A stretch of DNA of 60,794 nucleotides from Bacteroidales bacterium (GCA_017541145.1 JAFXZT010000071.1:1-60794), one strand, 5' to 3'. Shown: positions 35,585-44,841, numbered from the stretch's first letter. Program-made: numbers and translations. The notes: generated by a model not told the origin, from the sequence alone.

Positions 35585-36661
35585 ATGAAACAAAACACAG
35601 CGCAAATACTTGAAGAAGAGTTGGTTATCTCGAAAGCAACAAGTCATCCGGAAAAAATGACTTTTAAATTTATCGACAATCAGAAACTCCAACTTCAGAA
35701 TGGTGACATCGTTCTTAATACAATGGGCAGCAATTTTCTCGGTTTTGATTTGAAAAACGGGAACAATTCAGAACATCGTGTAATAGGAAATTATTTCTGC
35801 GGGGAGAGCGATTCTCTATACGAATTGCAGGATTCTCTATCCAAATTTCTTCAAGCCGAAGATACTTTGATTTTCGGTTCTTACGAGGCATTGTGTGCTG
35901 ATGTTTTGGAATCGTTGTTGAACACAGAAGATATAATTATTTATGATTCAGCCATTTCTTTACCGATGCGCCGTGGCGTAAAAATTTGTAAGGCTGATAA
36001 ATTAAGATTTCCGCATCAAGATTTTGATACTTTGGAAAATCATCTTAAATTAGCTCAGACAAAACGTTTGAGAGTAATTGTAACGGATGGTATTTTTTAT
36101 GATTCGGGTACATGTGCCAATCTCCCGATAATCAGACAGTTGGCAGAAAAATATGATGCTTTGGTGATTGTAGATGACAGTTACGGATTTCTCACTTGCG
36201 GTAAGCAGGGCAGAGGCGCAGACGAATTTTGCGGAGTGAGAGGTTTTCAGGACTTGAAAATTGTCAACATGCAAAACGCATTGTGTTGTAATACAGGAGC
36301 TTTCGCTTCAGGAGATAAAAATATTATCGAACTCTTGAAATTGAGATCCCGTTGTTACAGAAATTCCATTTGTCCTGATCAACAGAGCATTAGCAACGCT
36401 AAACAAATTCTTGAAATTATTAGTAGTGATACTTCGAGAATCGAAAAACTTCACAACAATGCACATCTGTTTGTGAAAACACTTCAAAATCAAGGATTTG
36501 TATGTCAAAAACCGGTTGCCGGAATTGTAAGTTTTGTTTCAGAGATGTCACAAGAAAAAATAAAATCGGTTTTAAGACAAAATAATCTCATCGCCCAATA
36601 TTCAAAGGTAGGAAAAAATACCTTGGTATCTTTCAAGATATCAGCAAGTTGGGATATGTAA
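35585..36661 (+). CDS. Alpha-oxoamine-synthase-like aminotransferase-fold protein lacking the PLP lysine
   Basis: 358 residues from the ATG at 35585; the frame is open upstream to 35468, but that part is unlike the family and runs through the pyrH promoter. The protein aligns with the KBL/serine palmitoyltransferase group of fold-type I enzymes: IIYDSAISLPMRRGVK, VIVDDSYGFL, GRGADEFCG, and GAFASGDKNIIELLKLRSR. The family's stacking His is Tyr200. The segment where the Schiff-base lysine should sit (GTFSKA-like) reads NMQNALCCNTG at 228-238, with no lysine. It is therefore unlikely to do PLP chemistry by the usual route and may be regulatory or structural. No sphingolipid gene is adjacent. rpoN follows after 104 bp. 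Confidence 0.8.
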   Translation: MKQNTAQILEEELVISKATSHPEKMTFKFIDNQKLQLQNGDIVLNTMGSNFLGFDLKNGNNSEHRVIGNYFCGESDSLYELQDSLSKFLQAEDTLIFGSYEALCADVLESLLNTEDIIIYDSAISLPMRRGVKICKADKLRFPHQDFDTLENHLKLAQTKRLRVIVTDGIFYDSGTCANLPIIRQLAEKYDALVIVDDSYGFLTCGKQGRGADEFCGVRGFQDLKIVNMQNALCCNTGAFASGDKNIIELLKLRSRCYRNSICPDQQSISNAKQILEIISSDTSRIEKLHNNAHLFVKTLQNQGFVCQKPVAGIVSFVSEMSQEKIKSVLRQNNLIAQYSKVGKNTLVSFKISASWDM

Positions 36662-36727
36662 CAAAAAATATTTGTGAAAAATGAAAATTTCTTACAAAAA
36701 AAGTACCAAAATTAATTTTATTTACTT

Positions 36728-36735
36728 TATTTTTG
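36728..36735 (+). promoter_or_regulatory. -7 promoter box (TATTTTTG) for rpoN
   Basis: Exact TAnnTTTG 30 bp upstream of the ATG at 36766; it puts the transcription start close to the alternative TTG at 36748 and favours the ATG. Confidence 0.45.
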
Positions 36736-36765
36736 TAAGAACTAAATTTGAAAAATTTACAACCT

Positions 36766-38319
36766 ATGCTTAATCTTACACAGAGTCTAAAACAAATTCA
36801 GAAACTGTCGCCACAGCAGATTCAGCTTATCAAACTGCTTGAAATTCCGACAGTTCAGCTTGAGCAGCGAATCAAACGCGAGATTGAGGAAAATCCTGTG
36901 CTCGAAGAAGGCTCGGCAGAAAATGATGATAATGAAAGAGATCAACAGGATGTCAATGAAAATGATTATGAAAATTCTGATTCTCAAGAATCTGAACAAG
37001 ATGATTATTCTTCAGATTCAGACGAAAATTACGAAGAAAAATCATTTGACGAAGACAAATCTGTTGAGGAGTATGCCGCAGATGATTATCTTGACGACGA
37101 TGTAATTCCAAATTACCGTCTTACCGCAAATAATTATTCTGACGAGGACGAAGACCGCAAAAACGAAATTCCTTATTCTCAAGGTTCGTCTTTGCATGAG
37201 GCTTTAACTTCGCAGCTCGGTCTTGGTGTTTTGAACGAGCGTGAACAGCTTTTGGCAGAATATATTATCGGTAACATCGATGATGACGGCTATCTCAGAC
37301 GCCCGATTTATTCTATTGTTGATGACATCGCTTTTTCTGCAAATATCGAAACAACAGAGAAAGAGTTGAATCATTTGCTGAGCATTATTCAAGAATTCGA
37401 TCCGGCAGGAGTTGGTGCACGAGGCATTCAGGAATGTCTTATGATTCAGGTCGTTAGAAAATACAAAAATGGTGTTGGCGACAAAACTGTGCTTCGTACC
37501 GCTTGGCGTATTCTTCATGATTTTTTCCCGGAGTTTACTAAAAAACATTATGAGAAAATTCTCAATAAATTGGATGTCAGCGACAAAGTAATGCGTCAGG
37601 CTATTGAGGAAATTACTCACCTCAATCCGAAACCGGGCAGCGTGTTTGGCAGTATACTCGCAAAAAATTCTCAACATATCATTCCGGATTTTATTTTGGA
37701 AAACAACGACGGTGAACTTTTGTTGCACCTTAATTCCAAAAATGTTCCTGAATTGCGTCTTAATAAGACATATTCCAACATGATTGAGAATATGTCTAAG
37801 AAAAATGCAGATGCCAAAGAAAAAGAAACTTTGATGTTTGTAAAACAGAAACTTGACTCGGCAAAATGGTTTATTGAGGCAATTCGTCAGCGTCAGAATA
37901 CATTGCTTGAGACCATGCGTGCAATTATTGATTTTCAGAAAGATTATTTTCAGGAAGGCGACGAAACCAAATTGCGTCCTATGATTCTGAAAGACATTGC
38001 AGAACGTACCGGTTTTGACATCTCTACGATTTCCAGAGTTGCCAATTCAAAATATATTCAGACACATTTTGGAATATTTCCGTTGAAATTTTTCTTCTCG
38101 GAAGGTATGCAAACCGATACAGGAGAAGAAGTTTCAACACGCGAAATCAAAAAAATCCTCAAAGAATGTATCGATCACGAGGAAAAACGTCATCCGCTGA
38201 CAGACGAAAAACTTGCGAAAATACTTCAAGAGCGCGGTTATCAGATAGCGCGTCGTACTGTAGCAAAATATCGTGAGCAGATGAATATCCTTGTAGCTCG
38301 ATTAAGAAAAGAGATGTAA
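36766..38319 (+). CDS. rpoN: RNA polymerase sigma-54 factor
   Basis: Alternative sigma factor needing AAA+ enhancer-binding activators. From the ATG at 36766 (517 residues) it begins MLNLTQSLKQIQKLSPQQIQ, the Gln-rich region I; a TTG at 36748 would add six residues. Region II (about 45-135) is strikingly acidic and longer than usual. The core-binding domain follows, then the HTH (IAERTGFDISTISRVANSKY, about 410-430). The RpoN box appears as ARRTVAKYREQ near residue 500. No enhancer-binding protein is in the window. The small membrane protein gene follows after 10 bp. Confidence 0.97.
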   Translation: MLNLTQSLKQIQKLSPQQIQLIKLLEIPTVQLEQRIKREIEENPVLEEGSAENDDNERDQQDVNENDYENSDSQESEQDDYSSDSDENYEEKSFDEDKSVEEYAADDYLDDDVIPNYRLTANNYSDEDEDRKNEIPYSQGSSLHEALTSQLGLGVLNEREQLLAEYIIGNIDDDGYLRRPIYSIVDDIAFSANIETTEKELNHLLSIIQEFDPAGVGARGIQECLMIQVVRKYKNGVGDKTVLRTAWRILHDFFPEFTKKHYEKILNKLDVSDKVMRQAIEEITHLNPKPGSVFGSILAKNSQHIIPDFILENNDGELLLHLNSKNVPELRLNKTYSNMIENMSKKNADAKEKETLMFVKQKLDSAKWFIEAIRQRQNTLLETMRAIIDFQKDYFQEGDETKLRPMILKDIAERTGFDISTISRVANSKYIQTHFGIFPLKFFFSEGMQTDTGEEVSTREIKKILKECIDHEEKRHPLTDEKLAKILQERGYQIARRTVAKYREQMNILVARLRKEM

Positions 38320-38329
38320 CAGACTGTAT

Positions 38330-38989
38330 ATGAAAGCACTATCTTTTTTTGTTCATCCGTTGATGATTCCGTTTTATGCCTTTTGGCTTATGATGGAAAT
38401 AGAGAGACAATCGTATTCGCTCGATTTGTTGAAAAATGCAATGTTGCTGCTTGTGATGTTCATCGTGATAGTGCTGTATCCGTACATCTTCAAGTTCAAT
38501 TTTTCGTTTAAATCGACCGACGGTTTAGAAGATATTGAGGCTGATTTTAGAACCCGAATCACGTTTGCATTGTATTTAAGCGTGTTTTACGTGGTATTTT
38601 CGGTTCTGATTAACCATCTCTCTACTCAGCATGATTGTTTCTATACGTGGGGATTTAAGTGCGTTTTTTACATATTTTTGTGCCCGTTGTGGGTGAATAT
38701 TTTCTCAGGAAACGCCTTTAAACAGATATTCCCTAAGCATCAGAATTTGTTTTTGGGAAACATAAATGTTGCGCCGGGAGCTTTTGTCGGTGCGCTTTCA
38801 GGATTAATTTTGATGCTCGGTTACAACGAAGGATTGGATACATTTTGGCCGTTTATAATTTCGTTACTTATATTCGGTGCTTCGGGGATGTATTATGTTA
38901 ACAAATATTCGCAAAGGTTTTCGTTTCATTTTTATGCGTACCTTTTCGGATTTTTGCAATCTGCGATTATCGTTTTGATTATGAAATAA
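38330..38989 (+). CDS. Conserved Bacteroidetes membrane protein of unknown function
   Basis: 219 residues, about six hydrophobic segments, no signal peptide. It starts with FFVHPLMIPFYAFWL, an N-terminal HPL-x-x-P-x-Y pattern I associate with a conserved but uncharacterised Bacteroidetes inner-membrane family. A loop F-x-x-R-I-T-F (about 75-81) and VAPGAFVGALSGLILML (near 148-164) are reminiscent of PAP2-type membrane phosphatases, but the catalytic His/Arg motifs are absent. It follows rpoN by 10 bp and is probably co-transcribed. Confidence 0.75.
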   Translation: MKALSFFVHPLMIPFYAFWLMMEIERQSYSLDLLKNAMLLLVMFIVIVLYPYIFKFNFSFKSTDGLEDIEADFRTRITFALYLSVFYVVFSVLINHLSTQHDCFYTWGFKCVFYIFLCPLWVNIFSGNAFKQIFPKHQNLFLGNINVAPGAFVGALSGLILMLGYNEGLDTFWPFIISLLIFGASGMYYVNKYSQRFSFHFYAYLFGFLQSAIIVLIMK

Positions 38990-39050
38990 TTTTTTTGTGT
39001 AAGATTTTAATTAAGAGTATTTTATCAAACGGTTGTAATATAAAACTATA

Positions 39051-39101
39051 AAAAATTACCCCTGCATATCGCTGAATCTTTTTAGCCGATGTGCGGGGGT
39101 A
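39051..39101 (-). terminator. Terminator of the 39136-47295 cluster
   Basis: Stem TACCCC-t-GCA-ta-TCG against CGA-tg-TGC-g-GGGGTA (39057-39071 and 39087-39101). On the minus strand it is followed by ATTTTTTATAG. There is no T-run on the plus strand, so it mainly serves the minus-strand cluster. Confidence 0.7.
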
Positions 39102-39135
39102 TTAATTTGTAGGTAAATATGTCAACCAAAACGAT

Positions 39136-40842
39136 TTATTTGTCACACGTGATAATTACTGAACCAAAGTCCCAAGAGTTCATATTTGTTTTTGACCAAT
39201 GGCGGCATGATTTCGGATAATTTGCTTCCAATACGGGTTCAAAATCTCTTGTGATAAAATCTTTGATTCGGGCTTCGTTTTGCCATTTGCAATTGTTGAT
39301 AAGGTAAGGACCGTGTACATCAAGCAAAACTTCGCCTTGAAAATTGGGTTTGCTGTAAATTTTTAGGTGAGTGCCTTTGTCCACAGCGATTGCATCAAAA
39401 GTGTATTGTACAGCCTTTGGAAACGCCAATTGATTGCTTATATACTTGCCGTCGCCAACGTATTCGCCATACATATCAGGAACGTAAATTTTTGAAATAT
39501 GTCCCTTTACTTCTTTGTCGGCGAGAAGTGTACCGGAGAAATGTACGCCGCAATTTCTTGTCGGATTAGGTTTTCCTGCCGGATTCATCATATAAAGCAT
39601 CGGAATATCGCGCGTGTGCTGATTGTTTGTGATATCAGAACCTTTGCGATTCCATTTTTTTTCTCTGTAACCTCCTTTGGTTGATATAATTTTGACCACA
39701 TCATTTTTACCGATGTTTCCAATTGTAAAACAGCCTTGTCGGTTGGAATAAGCAATTCCTTTATCTTCTCCGTTGATAAAAATCTTGTTGGTAACGCCTT
39801 CTATCGGATTGTTGGTAAGCGAATCGATGTTCCTAAAAATAACGCTACCTTTTTCCGGTCTTAGGTATATCACTTTGTCTTCTTCTTTAAGTTTCTCATA
39901 CCCAGCTACCTTGTAGGTGTTAGTTGAAGTATCGTGATAACTTATTTTTGAAGCATCGATGTGGAAATTTAAGCTGGCTTTTATATCTTCAAAATATCCT
40001 TTTCCTACACCGTTGGTATTTGTAGTAATATCTTCTGTCTTACCTTCTAATACAAGTTTTGCAGTAGCTCCGGCGATGTTTAATTTTGTCTCCAAGTCTT
40101 TAATTGTAAACGAGATAACGCCTTTGCCCGGTTTTAATGCTAATGTACTGTTGTATTCGCCTTGCAAGATTGTTGCAACATCGGCATTTATTGTATCGCT
40201 GGAATATCCTTCCATTGAGGCAATTACATTGAGATTTCCGCATCTTTCTACGCCCGGAATTTCTGCGTAACCTGTAGCATCTGTTTGTAAATCAACTATT
40301 TGACCTGAGATGTCGGCTTTTATGTCAGCATTTGGCAAAGGTTCGCCGTCTTCTTTGTCCACTACTTTTACTGTTACATTTACTCTGTCTTTCAGTAAAT
40401 CGATTTCTGTGGGGAAAATTTTTGAAAGTTTTTGAAACGGAGTTGACAATGTATCGGCACTTAGACATCCGCCGGAAGCTGTAATTATCGTCGGCTCAGA
40501 CGAATGGAATATTACAGAGAAAAGTGAATAATTTACATTTGTAAATACAACTTCTCCGTTTTCGTTGCTGACTCCTGTTAATTTAATTGTGTCAGCGGCG
40601 AAGAATCTGAACGGTTTTGTTTTTATGAAAGAGAAATCGACATATTGAAAATCTACGTTAACATCTTTAATTTTCTCTTTACTGACTTGCTCTATAGTAG
40701 TGAATTGTACATCTTTGTCAAATCTCAATAACAGTAAAGCAGGCAGCAGTAGTAGCAAAAACAGCAGCAACCACCAATAATTGCGACTTTTTACTCTTAC
40801 GATGTATTCAGCTTCGTCTTCTTTGTTGATGTATGTTTGCAT
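39136..40842 (-). CDS. Membrane-anchored multi-Ig protein with crystallin-like C-terminus
   Basis: 568 residues, no recognised full-length family. A short cytoplasmic N-terminus (1-20) precedes one membrane helix (about 21-41, LLLFLLLLLPALLLL), with the bulk outside. The outside part has three or more carboxypeptidase-regulatory/prealbumin-like beta domains: GEPLPNADIKADISG with TDATGYAEIPGV; LNIAGATAKLVLEGK; NPIEGVTNKIFINGE. The last 140 residues form a separate domain with two cysteines near the ends; the KIYSKPNFQGEVLLDVHGP strand pair looks like a beta/gamma-crystallin motif, with WSKTNMNSWDFGS at the end. It is the last gene of the four-gene cluster, 53 bp after the 388-residue gene. It lacks the N-terminal domain shared by the other three. 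Confidence 0.8.
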   Translation of the reverse strand: MQTYINKEDEAEYIVRVKSRNYWWLLLFLLLLLPALLLLRFDKDVQFTTIEQVSKEKIKDVNVDFQYVDFSFIKTKPFRFFAADTIKLTGVSNENGEVVFTNVNYSLFSVIFHSSEPTIITASGGCLSADTLSTPFQKLSKIFPTEIDLLKDRVNVTVKVVDKEDGEPLPNADIKADISGQIVDLQTDATGYAEIPGVERCGNLNVIASMEGYSSDTINADVATILQGEYNSTLALKPGKGVISFTIKDLETKLNIAGATAKLVLEGKTEDITTNTNGVGKGYFEDIKASLNFHIDASKISYHDTSTNTYKVAGYEKLKEEDKVIYLRPEKGSVIFRNIDSLTNNPIEGVTNKIFINGEDKGIAYSNRQGCFTIGNIGKNDVVKIISTKGGYREKKWNRKGSDITNNQHTRDIPMLYMMNPAGKPNPTRNCGVHFSGTLLADKEVKGHISKIYVPDMYGEYVGDGKYISNQLAFPKAVQYTFDAIAVDKGTHLKIYSKPNFQGEVLLDVHGPYLINNCKWQNEARIKDFITRDFEPVLEANYPKSCRHWSKTNMNSWDFGSVIITCDK

Positions 40843-40895
40843 GGTACAGTCGAGTTAAAGATGTTAACTAATAGAATTTCAATTTTTTATCCAGA

Positions 40896-42062
40896 TTATT
40901 TTTTCGCTTTGGCTTCTACAACTGCTCCAATAGGAACGTCTTGAAGTTCTGCATAACCTTCGGAATCTGTTCTCAAAGTTTTTGTAATATTATTGTATTT
41001 TACAATAACTTCTGCATCTTTGATTACATTGTTTTTCTCGTCGATTACCTTGAATCTCATGTTATGAGTTTTGGGCTCCGGCTCCGGCGGCAATTGTATG
41101 GTTTCTACCTGAATTACTATTTTGTAATTAGGATTTGTACGCTCGTAAATAAAATTGTTAACATTGTTTTTGTTGCCGGATTCTGAAATTTGGTATGCGG
41201 TTACCTGTGTAGTATTTTTGATATTATTGAGAATAATCTGACCGTCAGCATTTGTGGTTGCTTTGATTGTTTCCTCGTTGTAATCAAATTGAAATTCTAC
41301 ATTATGAAGCAAATTGTTATTTTGGTCAACTACAGTAAAAATCATATCGCCTTTTGGTGTTACAATTATTTTGTAGTTGCCTTCGTCGTAACAAGTATAA
41401 GTCTGAATATTTTTTTTCTCCTTGTCGTCGGCTTCGTAAGCTTTCACAAAAGCGTTTTCTTTTACTTTTTCCAAAATGATAACACCGTTTTCATCGGATT
41501 TGGCAGATTGGATTTTGCCGTCGATTTCAAAAATAATATCTTCGTAAGGAGCATTAGAGAGGTCATCAGAATATACAACCTGAAATTTCATCGGAATTTT
41601 TCTGATGTTGATAAATTTTGCCAACAGACCTTTTTCTGCACCCGGAGTGTCATTTACGAAACCCCATTGAGTGATTACAGCGTGTTTTACACCCTTGTCG
41701 TTAACGATGTAAACATCATTCATATCAGGCACTTCGATACATTTGTAAATAAAATCTACGATATTATTATCTTCAAACTTTTTTACAGCAGTTATCAATT
41801 TGCTGATTTCATTACTTAGAATATCCTGAGCGAGACTTTTATCTTCGTCGGAAAGTTTTTGATAATTTACTGCTGTACCGGAAAACGAACTTGACCATGC
41901 TATTTTGTTGCCGTTTTCCAAGACGATAGGCTCAGCAAAAACTTTGTAGACATCGCTGTCCGGAAATGTTGCCTTTATTTGGCGATACATATTCGGAGCG
42001 GTTACCGCACTTCCCATCAGATATTTGATGTCGCTAATAATTTTGGTTGCTATTACATTCAT
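40896..42062 (-). CDS. Soluble multi-Ig protein with the cluster's shared N-terminal domain
   Basis: 388 residues with no signal peptide or membrane helix, so probably cytoplasmic. Residues 25-136 are homologous to the N-termini of the 844-residue and protease proteins of this cluster: VFAEP (41-45), IAWSSSFSG (54-62), KLSDED, KCIEVPDMNDVYIV (107-120), and TQWGF (131-135). Three beta domains of about 80 residues follow, each with a T/S-D-x-x-G-x-I/A-x-L turn (SDENGVIIL, TNADGQIIL, RTDSEGYAEL). It ends in VVEAKAKK with no further domain and reads as a short paralogue of the 844-residue protein; regulator or inhibitor roles are possible. A bidirectional terminator (42117-42186) separates it from that gene. 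Confidence 0.8.
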   Translation of the reverse strand: MNVIATKIISDIKYLMGSAVTAPNMYRQIKATFPDSDVYKVFAEPIVLENGNKIAWSSSFSGTAVNYQKLSDEDKSLAQDILSNEISKLITAVKKFEDNNIVDFIYKCIEVPDMNDVYIVNDKGVKHAVITQWGFVNDTPGAEKGLLAKFINIRKIPMKFQVVYSDDLSNAPYEDIIFEIDGKIQSAKSDENGVIILEKVKENAFVKAYEADDKEKKNIQTYTCYDEGNYKIIVTPKGDMIFTVVDQNNNLLHNVEFQFDYNEETIKATTNADGQIILNNIKNTTQVTAYQISESGNKNNVNNFIYERTNPNYKIVIQVETIQLPPEPEPKTHNMRFKVIDEKNNVIKDAEVIVKYNNITKTLRTDSEGYAELQDVPIGAVVEAKAKK

Positions 42063-42116
42063 AATTACTTAATTATTAGTTGTTTTTTGTTAGTAATATT
42101 GTTTTATTTTAAAATG

Positions 42117-42186
42117 TAAAAACAGAAACCATAAAACGGATGTATTTGTTGTACTAAATTCCGCTAATGGTTCCTGCTTTTTTTTG
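42117..42186. terminator. Bidirectional terminator inside the cluster
   Basis: CAG-a-AACCAT and CGGA (42123-42140) pair with TCCG and ATGGTT-c-CTG (42160-42176). Nine T follow on the plus strand and five T on the minus strand. On the minus strand it lies 20 bp past the 844-residue gene and would limit read-through to the 388-residue gene. Confidence 0.75.
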
Positions 42187-42206
42187 TATTAGATTTCTCT
42201 TTTTAA

Positions 42207-44741
42207 TTATTTTTTGGTTTTAGACGATTTAGAGGATTTACCTTTCGCACAATAAACTCTGAAATACCATTCAGTTCTGTTGTTGTCGCCGCCGTTGATT
42301 CTTACTGTGATGTAATTGTCAGGAGCGTCTACATTAAATGATGCTCTCTTGAATGGTCCTTTTACAAAGCCTTTGGTTCTGTAAATTATTTTATCGTCAG
42401 AGATTTCTGATGCCTTACCGTTGTAAATTATCAACTCATCAGGAATTTCAAACATATCATAACCTATTGATACTGAACCTTTTGTTTTATCAATTCTTAC
42501 GGTTTGAATTGTTGAGTGATATCCTTCTGATTTTACTTCGGTTCCGCATTCTACAGCAATATCGTTGATATCCAAAGATTTTTCCGGAATAGCAAGTGTT
42601 TTGTTTTCTTCAAACATAAACTGAGTTTTGTAAGCCGGATAATTATCGGCTTCTACAGTTGCTGAAATCTGAACAGTGCTGTCCATCGGAACGTCTTTGA
42701 AATTGAATACGCCGTTGGCATCCGAAATACCTTCAAGTTTTGTTTTGTCGTCGCCGTATTCGAGGTGAATTTTTGCACCTTCTATTACTTTGCCGGTTTT
42801 TTCGTCTGTAATCGTGAGCGTGATTCCTTTTACCGGTTCTGGCTCAGGCTCTTTAATTATTGCTGCCGTTGTATCTATTGCCGGTACTTCTGTTTTGGTA
42901 GTATCGGATACAAGCAACGGTTCTGACATTATTTCGTTGATTTTTGGTACAAGATATTCAACAATCAACCATCCCAAAAGTAAAATCGACGGAATCAACC
43001 AAATCAAAAAATCTAAATCTTTTCTACCTACTTGAATTTTCAACAATTCTTTTTCTTTGGCGCAGGTATACTCTATTTCAGTAGTTTTGTTTTTGTATTC
43101 GGTTGTGATAAAATATTTTCCGCGTTTGATTCCCGGTATAAATATCTTACCTTCGCTGTCAGTGATTTTGGTTACTACCTTGTGACCGTCATCTATCGTA
43201 ACGCGCAAATTCGGCACTTTGGCTTTTTGCTTGTTGGTAACCTGAATTTCAAAATCCGAAATTACAGATTTCTCCAAAATCATACCGCCTTTGAATACGT
43301 AGTCGGTAACATCTTGTTGAAACGAGAATGTATGTCTGTGAGCACCCAAACCGTCAATAATTTGTGTACAAACCACATTAGAGCCGTAGTTTACTTTGTC
43401 GAGTGCTATTTCGCCGTTGTCGTTAGTATAGAACTCAGCTCTTGTATCATCGTTTTCGCAGCGAATCAATGTATTAACAATCGGATTGCCCTTTTCGTCT
43501 ACTACTTTTATTGTCATGCAGCCGAAAGAAGATATTTTTCTTACCTTTATTTCAGCCATGTTCAATCCTTCGTGCGAAATCAGCGATGCAAACGCTTTTT
43601 GATATTGAGAGCTGTTGCTTTCGATTTTAAATTCTGTATCGGGAGGCATGTTATCAATTGATACTCTGCCGTTTCTGTCTGTACTTACAGTCATTTGTTT
43701 ATCGTTGTAACTGAAAGTAACATCTATGCCCGGAATATAATCGCCTTTGTCGTCAATTACAGCTACTTCTATTTCTGCTGTAGGACGTGTACCGAGGAAA
43801 ATATATTCTTTTTCGTTGATATCGCAAAAAAATGTCTGTTTACTATTTTTCTGTTTTACAACAACTTCTGTGCCTTCAGCGATATCTCGGAGTATTATTC
43901 TGCCTTGCGAATCTGTAGTTTCAAAATATGTTCTGCCATCGTAAGTGAAAGAAATTTCGGTATCTGCCAATGGTACGCCTTTAGCATCAGTGATTTGGAA
44001 ATGCATATCGCAAGATTTTGTACCAATCAGCAAATGATATTCGTCGCTACCGTCGCAAAGGTATTCTGTAATTGTATCTTTGTCTTCGTTGGAATATGCC
44101 GAGAAGTTATCGCCGAGAGGAATATCTTCAAGGAAAACATATCCTTTGGAATCTGTAGTCAGCTGTGCAGTTTTTTTGTTGTAAACAACAGATACAGTTT
44201 CGTTGGAAGCCGGTTTGGAGTTTTTGATAACTTTTATTTTTACTGTATCTACTTTTGTAGGTATCAGTTTTTTGATAAGTTGGTTCTGAGCATTGAAGTC
44301 ATCAGTATTAAAACCCCACTTTATAAGTACATAATTACACTTACCGTCCGGTTTTTGAATTCTGTAAATATTATCATAATCAGGTATTTCAATACATGAA
44401 TCAAGTATATTAAACATTTCTTCCACATCGCTCATGCTGTTGTGGTAAAGCTGTTTGAATACCGCTTTATATAATTTGTTTACTTGATATTTGATTCTAC
44501 CTTTAGCTGCGTTTTGTTCTTCTTCAGTAAGTTTTGAAAATGCTGCCGGCGTACCTTCAAATTCTGTGTGCCATGTTATTTTGTTTGGTCCGTCGAGCAT
44601 TGGTTCTGCTAATACAGCATACTCTTTTCCTGTTGCAAACATCTTTTTCAGCTGGGTATATCTTTTGATATTCTCAGCTGTACCTTCGGTGAATACTGGT
44701 CTTATCGCCGAAATATCTGTTGTAATTATTGGCTGACTCAT
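42207..44741 (-). CDS. Membrane-spanning multi-Ig protein with the cluster's shared N-terminal domain
   Basis: 844 residues, no signal peptide. The shared domain occupies about 28-145 (VLAEP 43-47, ITWHTEFEG 55-63, KLTEEE, SCIEIPDYDNIY 115-126, IKWGF 140-144). Residues 165-570 hold about five beta repeats of 75-95 residues (turns TTDSKGYVFLEDI, TTDSQGRIILRDI, STDRNGRVSIDNM, TNDNGEIALDKV, ITDSEGKIFIPGI). One membrane helix is at 577-598. Outside lies another such domain (640-710) and a final beta-sandwich (715-835) with SVSIGYDMFEIPDELIIYNG, a Y-D-M-x-x-x-PD pattern I know from extracellular proteins. If the N-terminus is inside, the five Ig-like repeats are cytoplasmic, which is odd. It is 100 bp downstream of the protease gene. 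Confidence 0.82.
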   Translation of the reverse strand: MSQPIITTDISAIRPVFTEGTAENIKRYTQLKKMFATGKEYAVLAEPMLDGPNKITWHTEFEGTPAAFSKLTEEEQNAAKGRIKYQVNKLYKAVFKQLYHNSMSDVEEMFNILDSCIEIPDYDNIYRIQKPDGKCNYVLIKWGFNTDDFNAQNQLIKKLIPTKVDTVKIKVIKNSKPASNETVSVVYNKKTAQLTTDSKGYVFLEDIPLGDNFSAYSNEDKDTITEYLCDGSDEYHLLIGTKSCDMHFQITDAKGVPLADTEISFTYDGRTYFETTDSQGRIILRDIAEGTEVVVKQKNSKQTFFCDINEKEYIFLGTRPTAEIEVAVIDDKGDYIPGIDVTFSYNDKQMTVSTDRNGRVSIDNMPPDTEFKIESNSSQYQKAFASLISHEGLNMAEIKVRKISSFGCMTIKVVDEKGNPIVNTLIRCENDDTRAEFYTNDNGEIALDKVNYGSNVVCTQIIDGLGAHRHTFSFQQDVTDYVFKGGMILEKSVISDFEIQVTNKQKAKVPNLRVTIDDGHKVVTKITDSEGKIFIPGIKRGKYFITTEYKNKTTEIEYTCAKEKELLKIQVGRKDLDFLIWLIPSILLLGWLIVEYLVPKINEIMSEPLLVSDTTKTEVPAIDTTAAIIKEPEPEPVKGITLTITDEKTGKVIEGAKIHLEYGDDKTKLEGISDANGVFNFKDVPMDSTVQISATVEADNYPAYKTQFMFEENKTLAIPEKSLDINDIAVECGTEVKSEGYHSTIQTVRIDKTKGSVSIGYDMFEIPDELIIYNGKASEISDDKIIYRTKGFVKGPFKRASFNVDAPDNYITVRINGGDNNRTEWYFRVYCAKGKSSKSSKTKK

Positions 44742-44841
44742 TATATTTTATAATGTTTGTTTTTTTGTTTTTCTGTTTTTCAATATTTTTCAGAATGCTA
44801 AATTATAAACTTTTTTCCATTTAATCAAAACAAATTGAAAT

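Noticed and set aside
43032-44399. Two long plus-strand ORFs (209 and 234 residues) opposite the 844-residue gene
   Set aside because: The minus-strand frame has clear repeats, the shared domain and paralogues; the plus-strand translations are Phe/Cys/Tyr-rich without domains.
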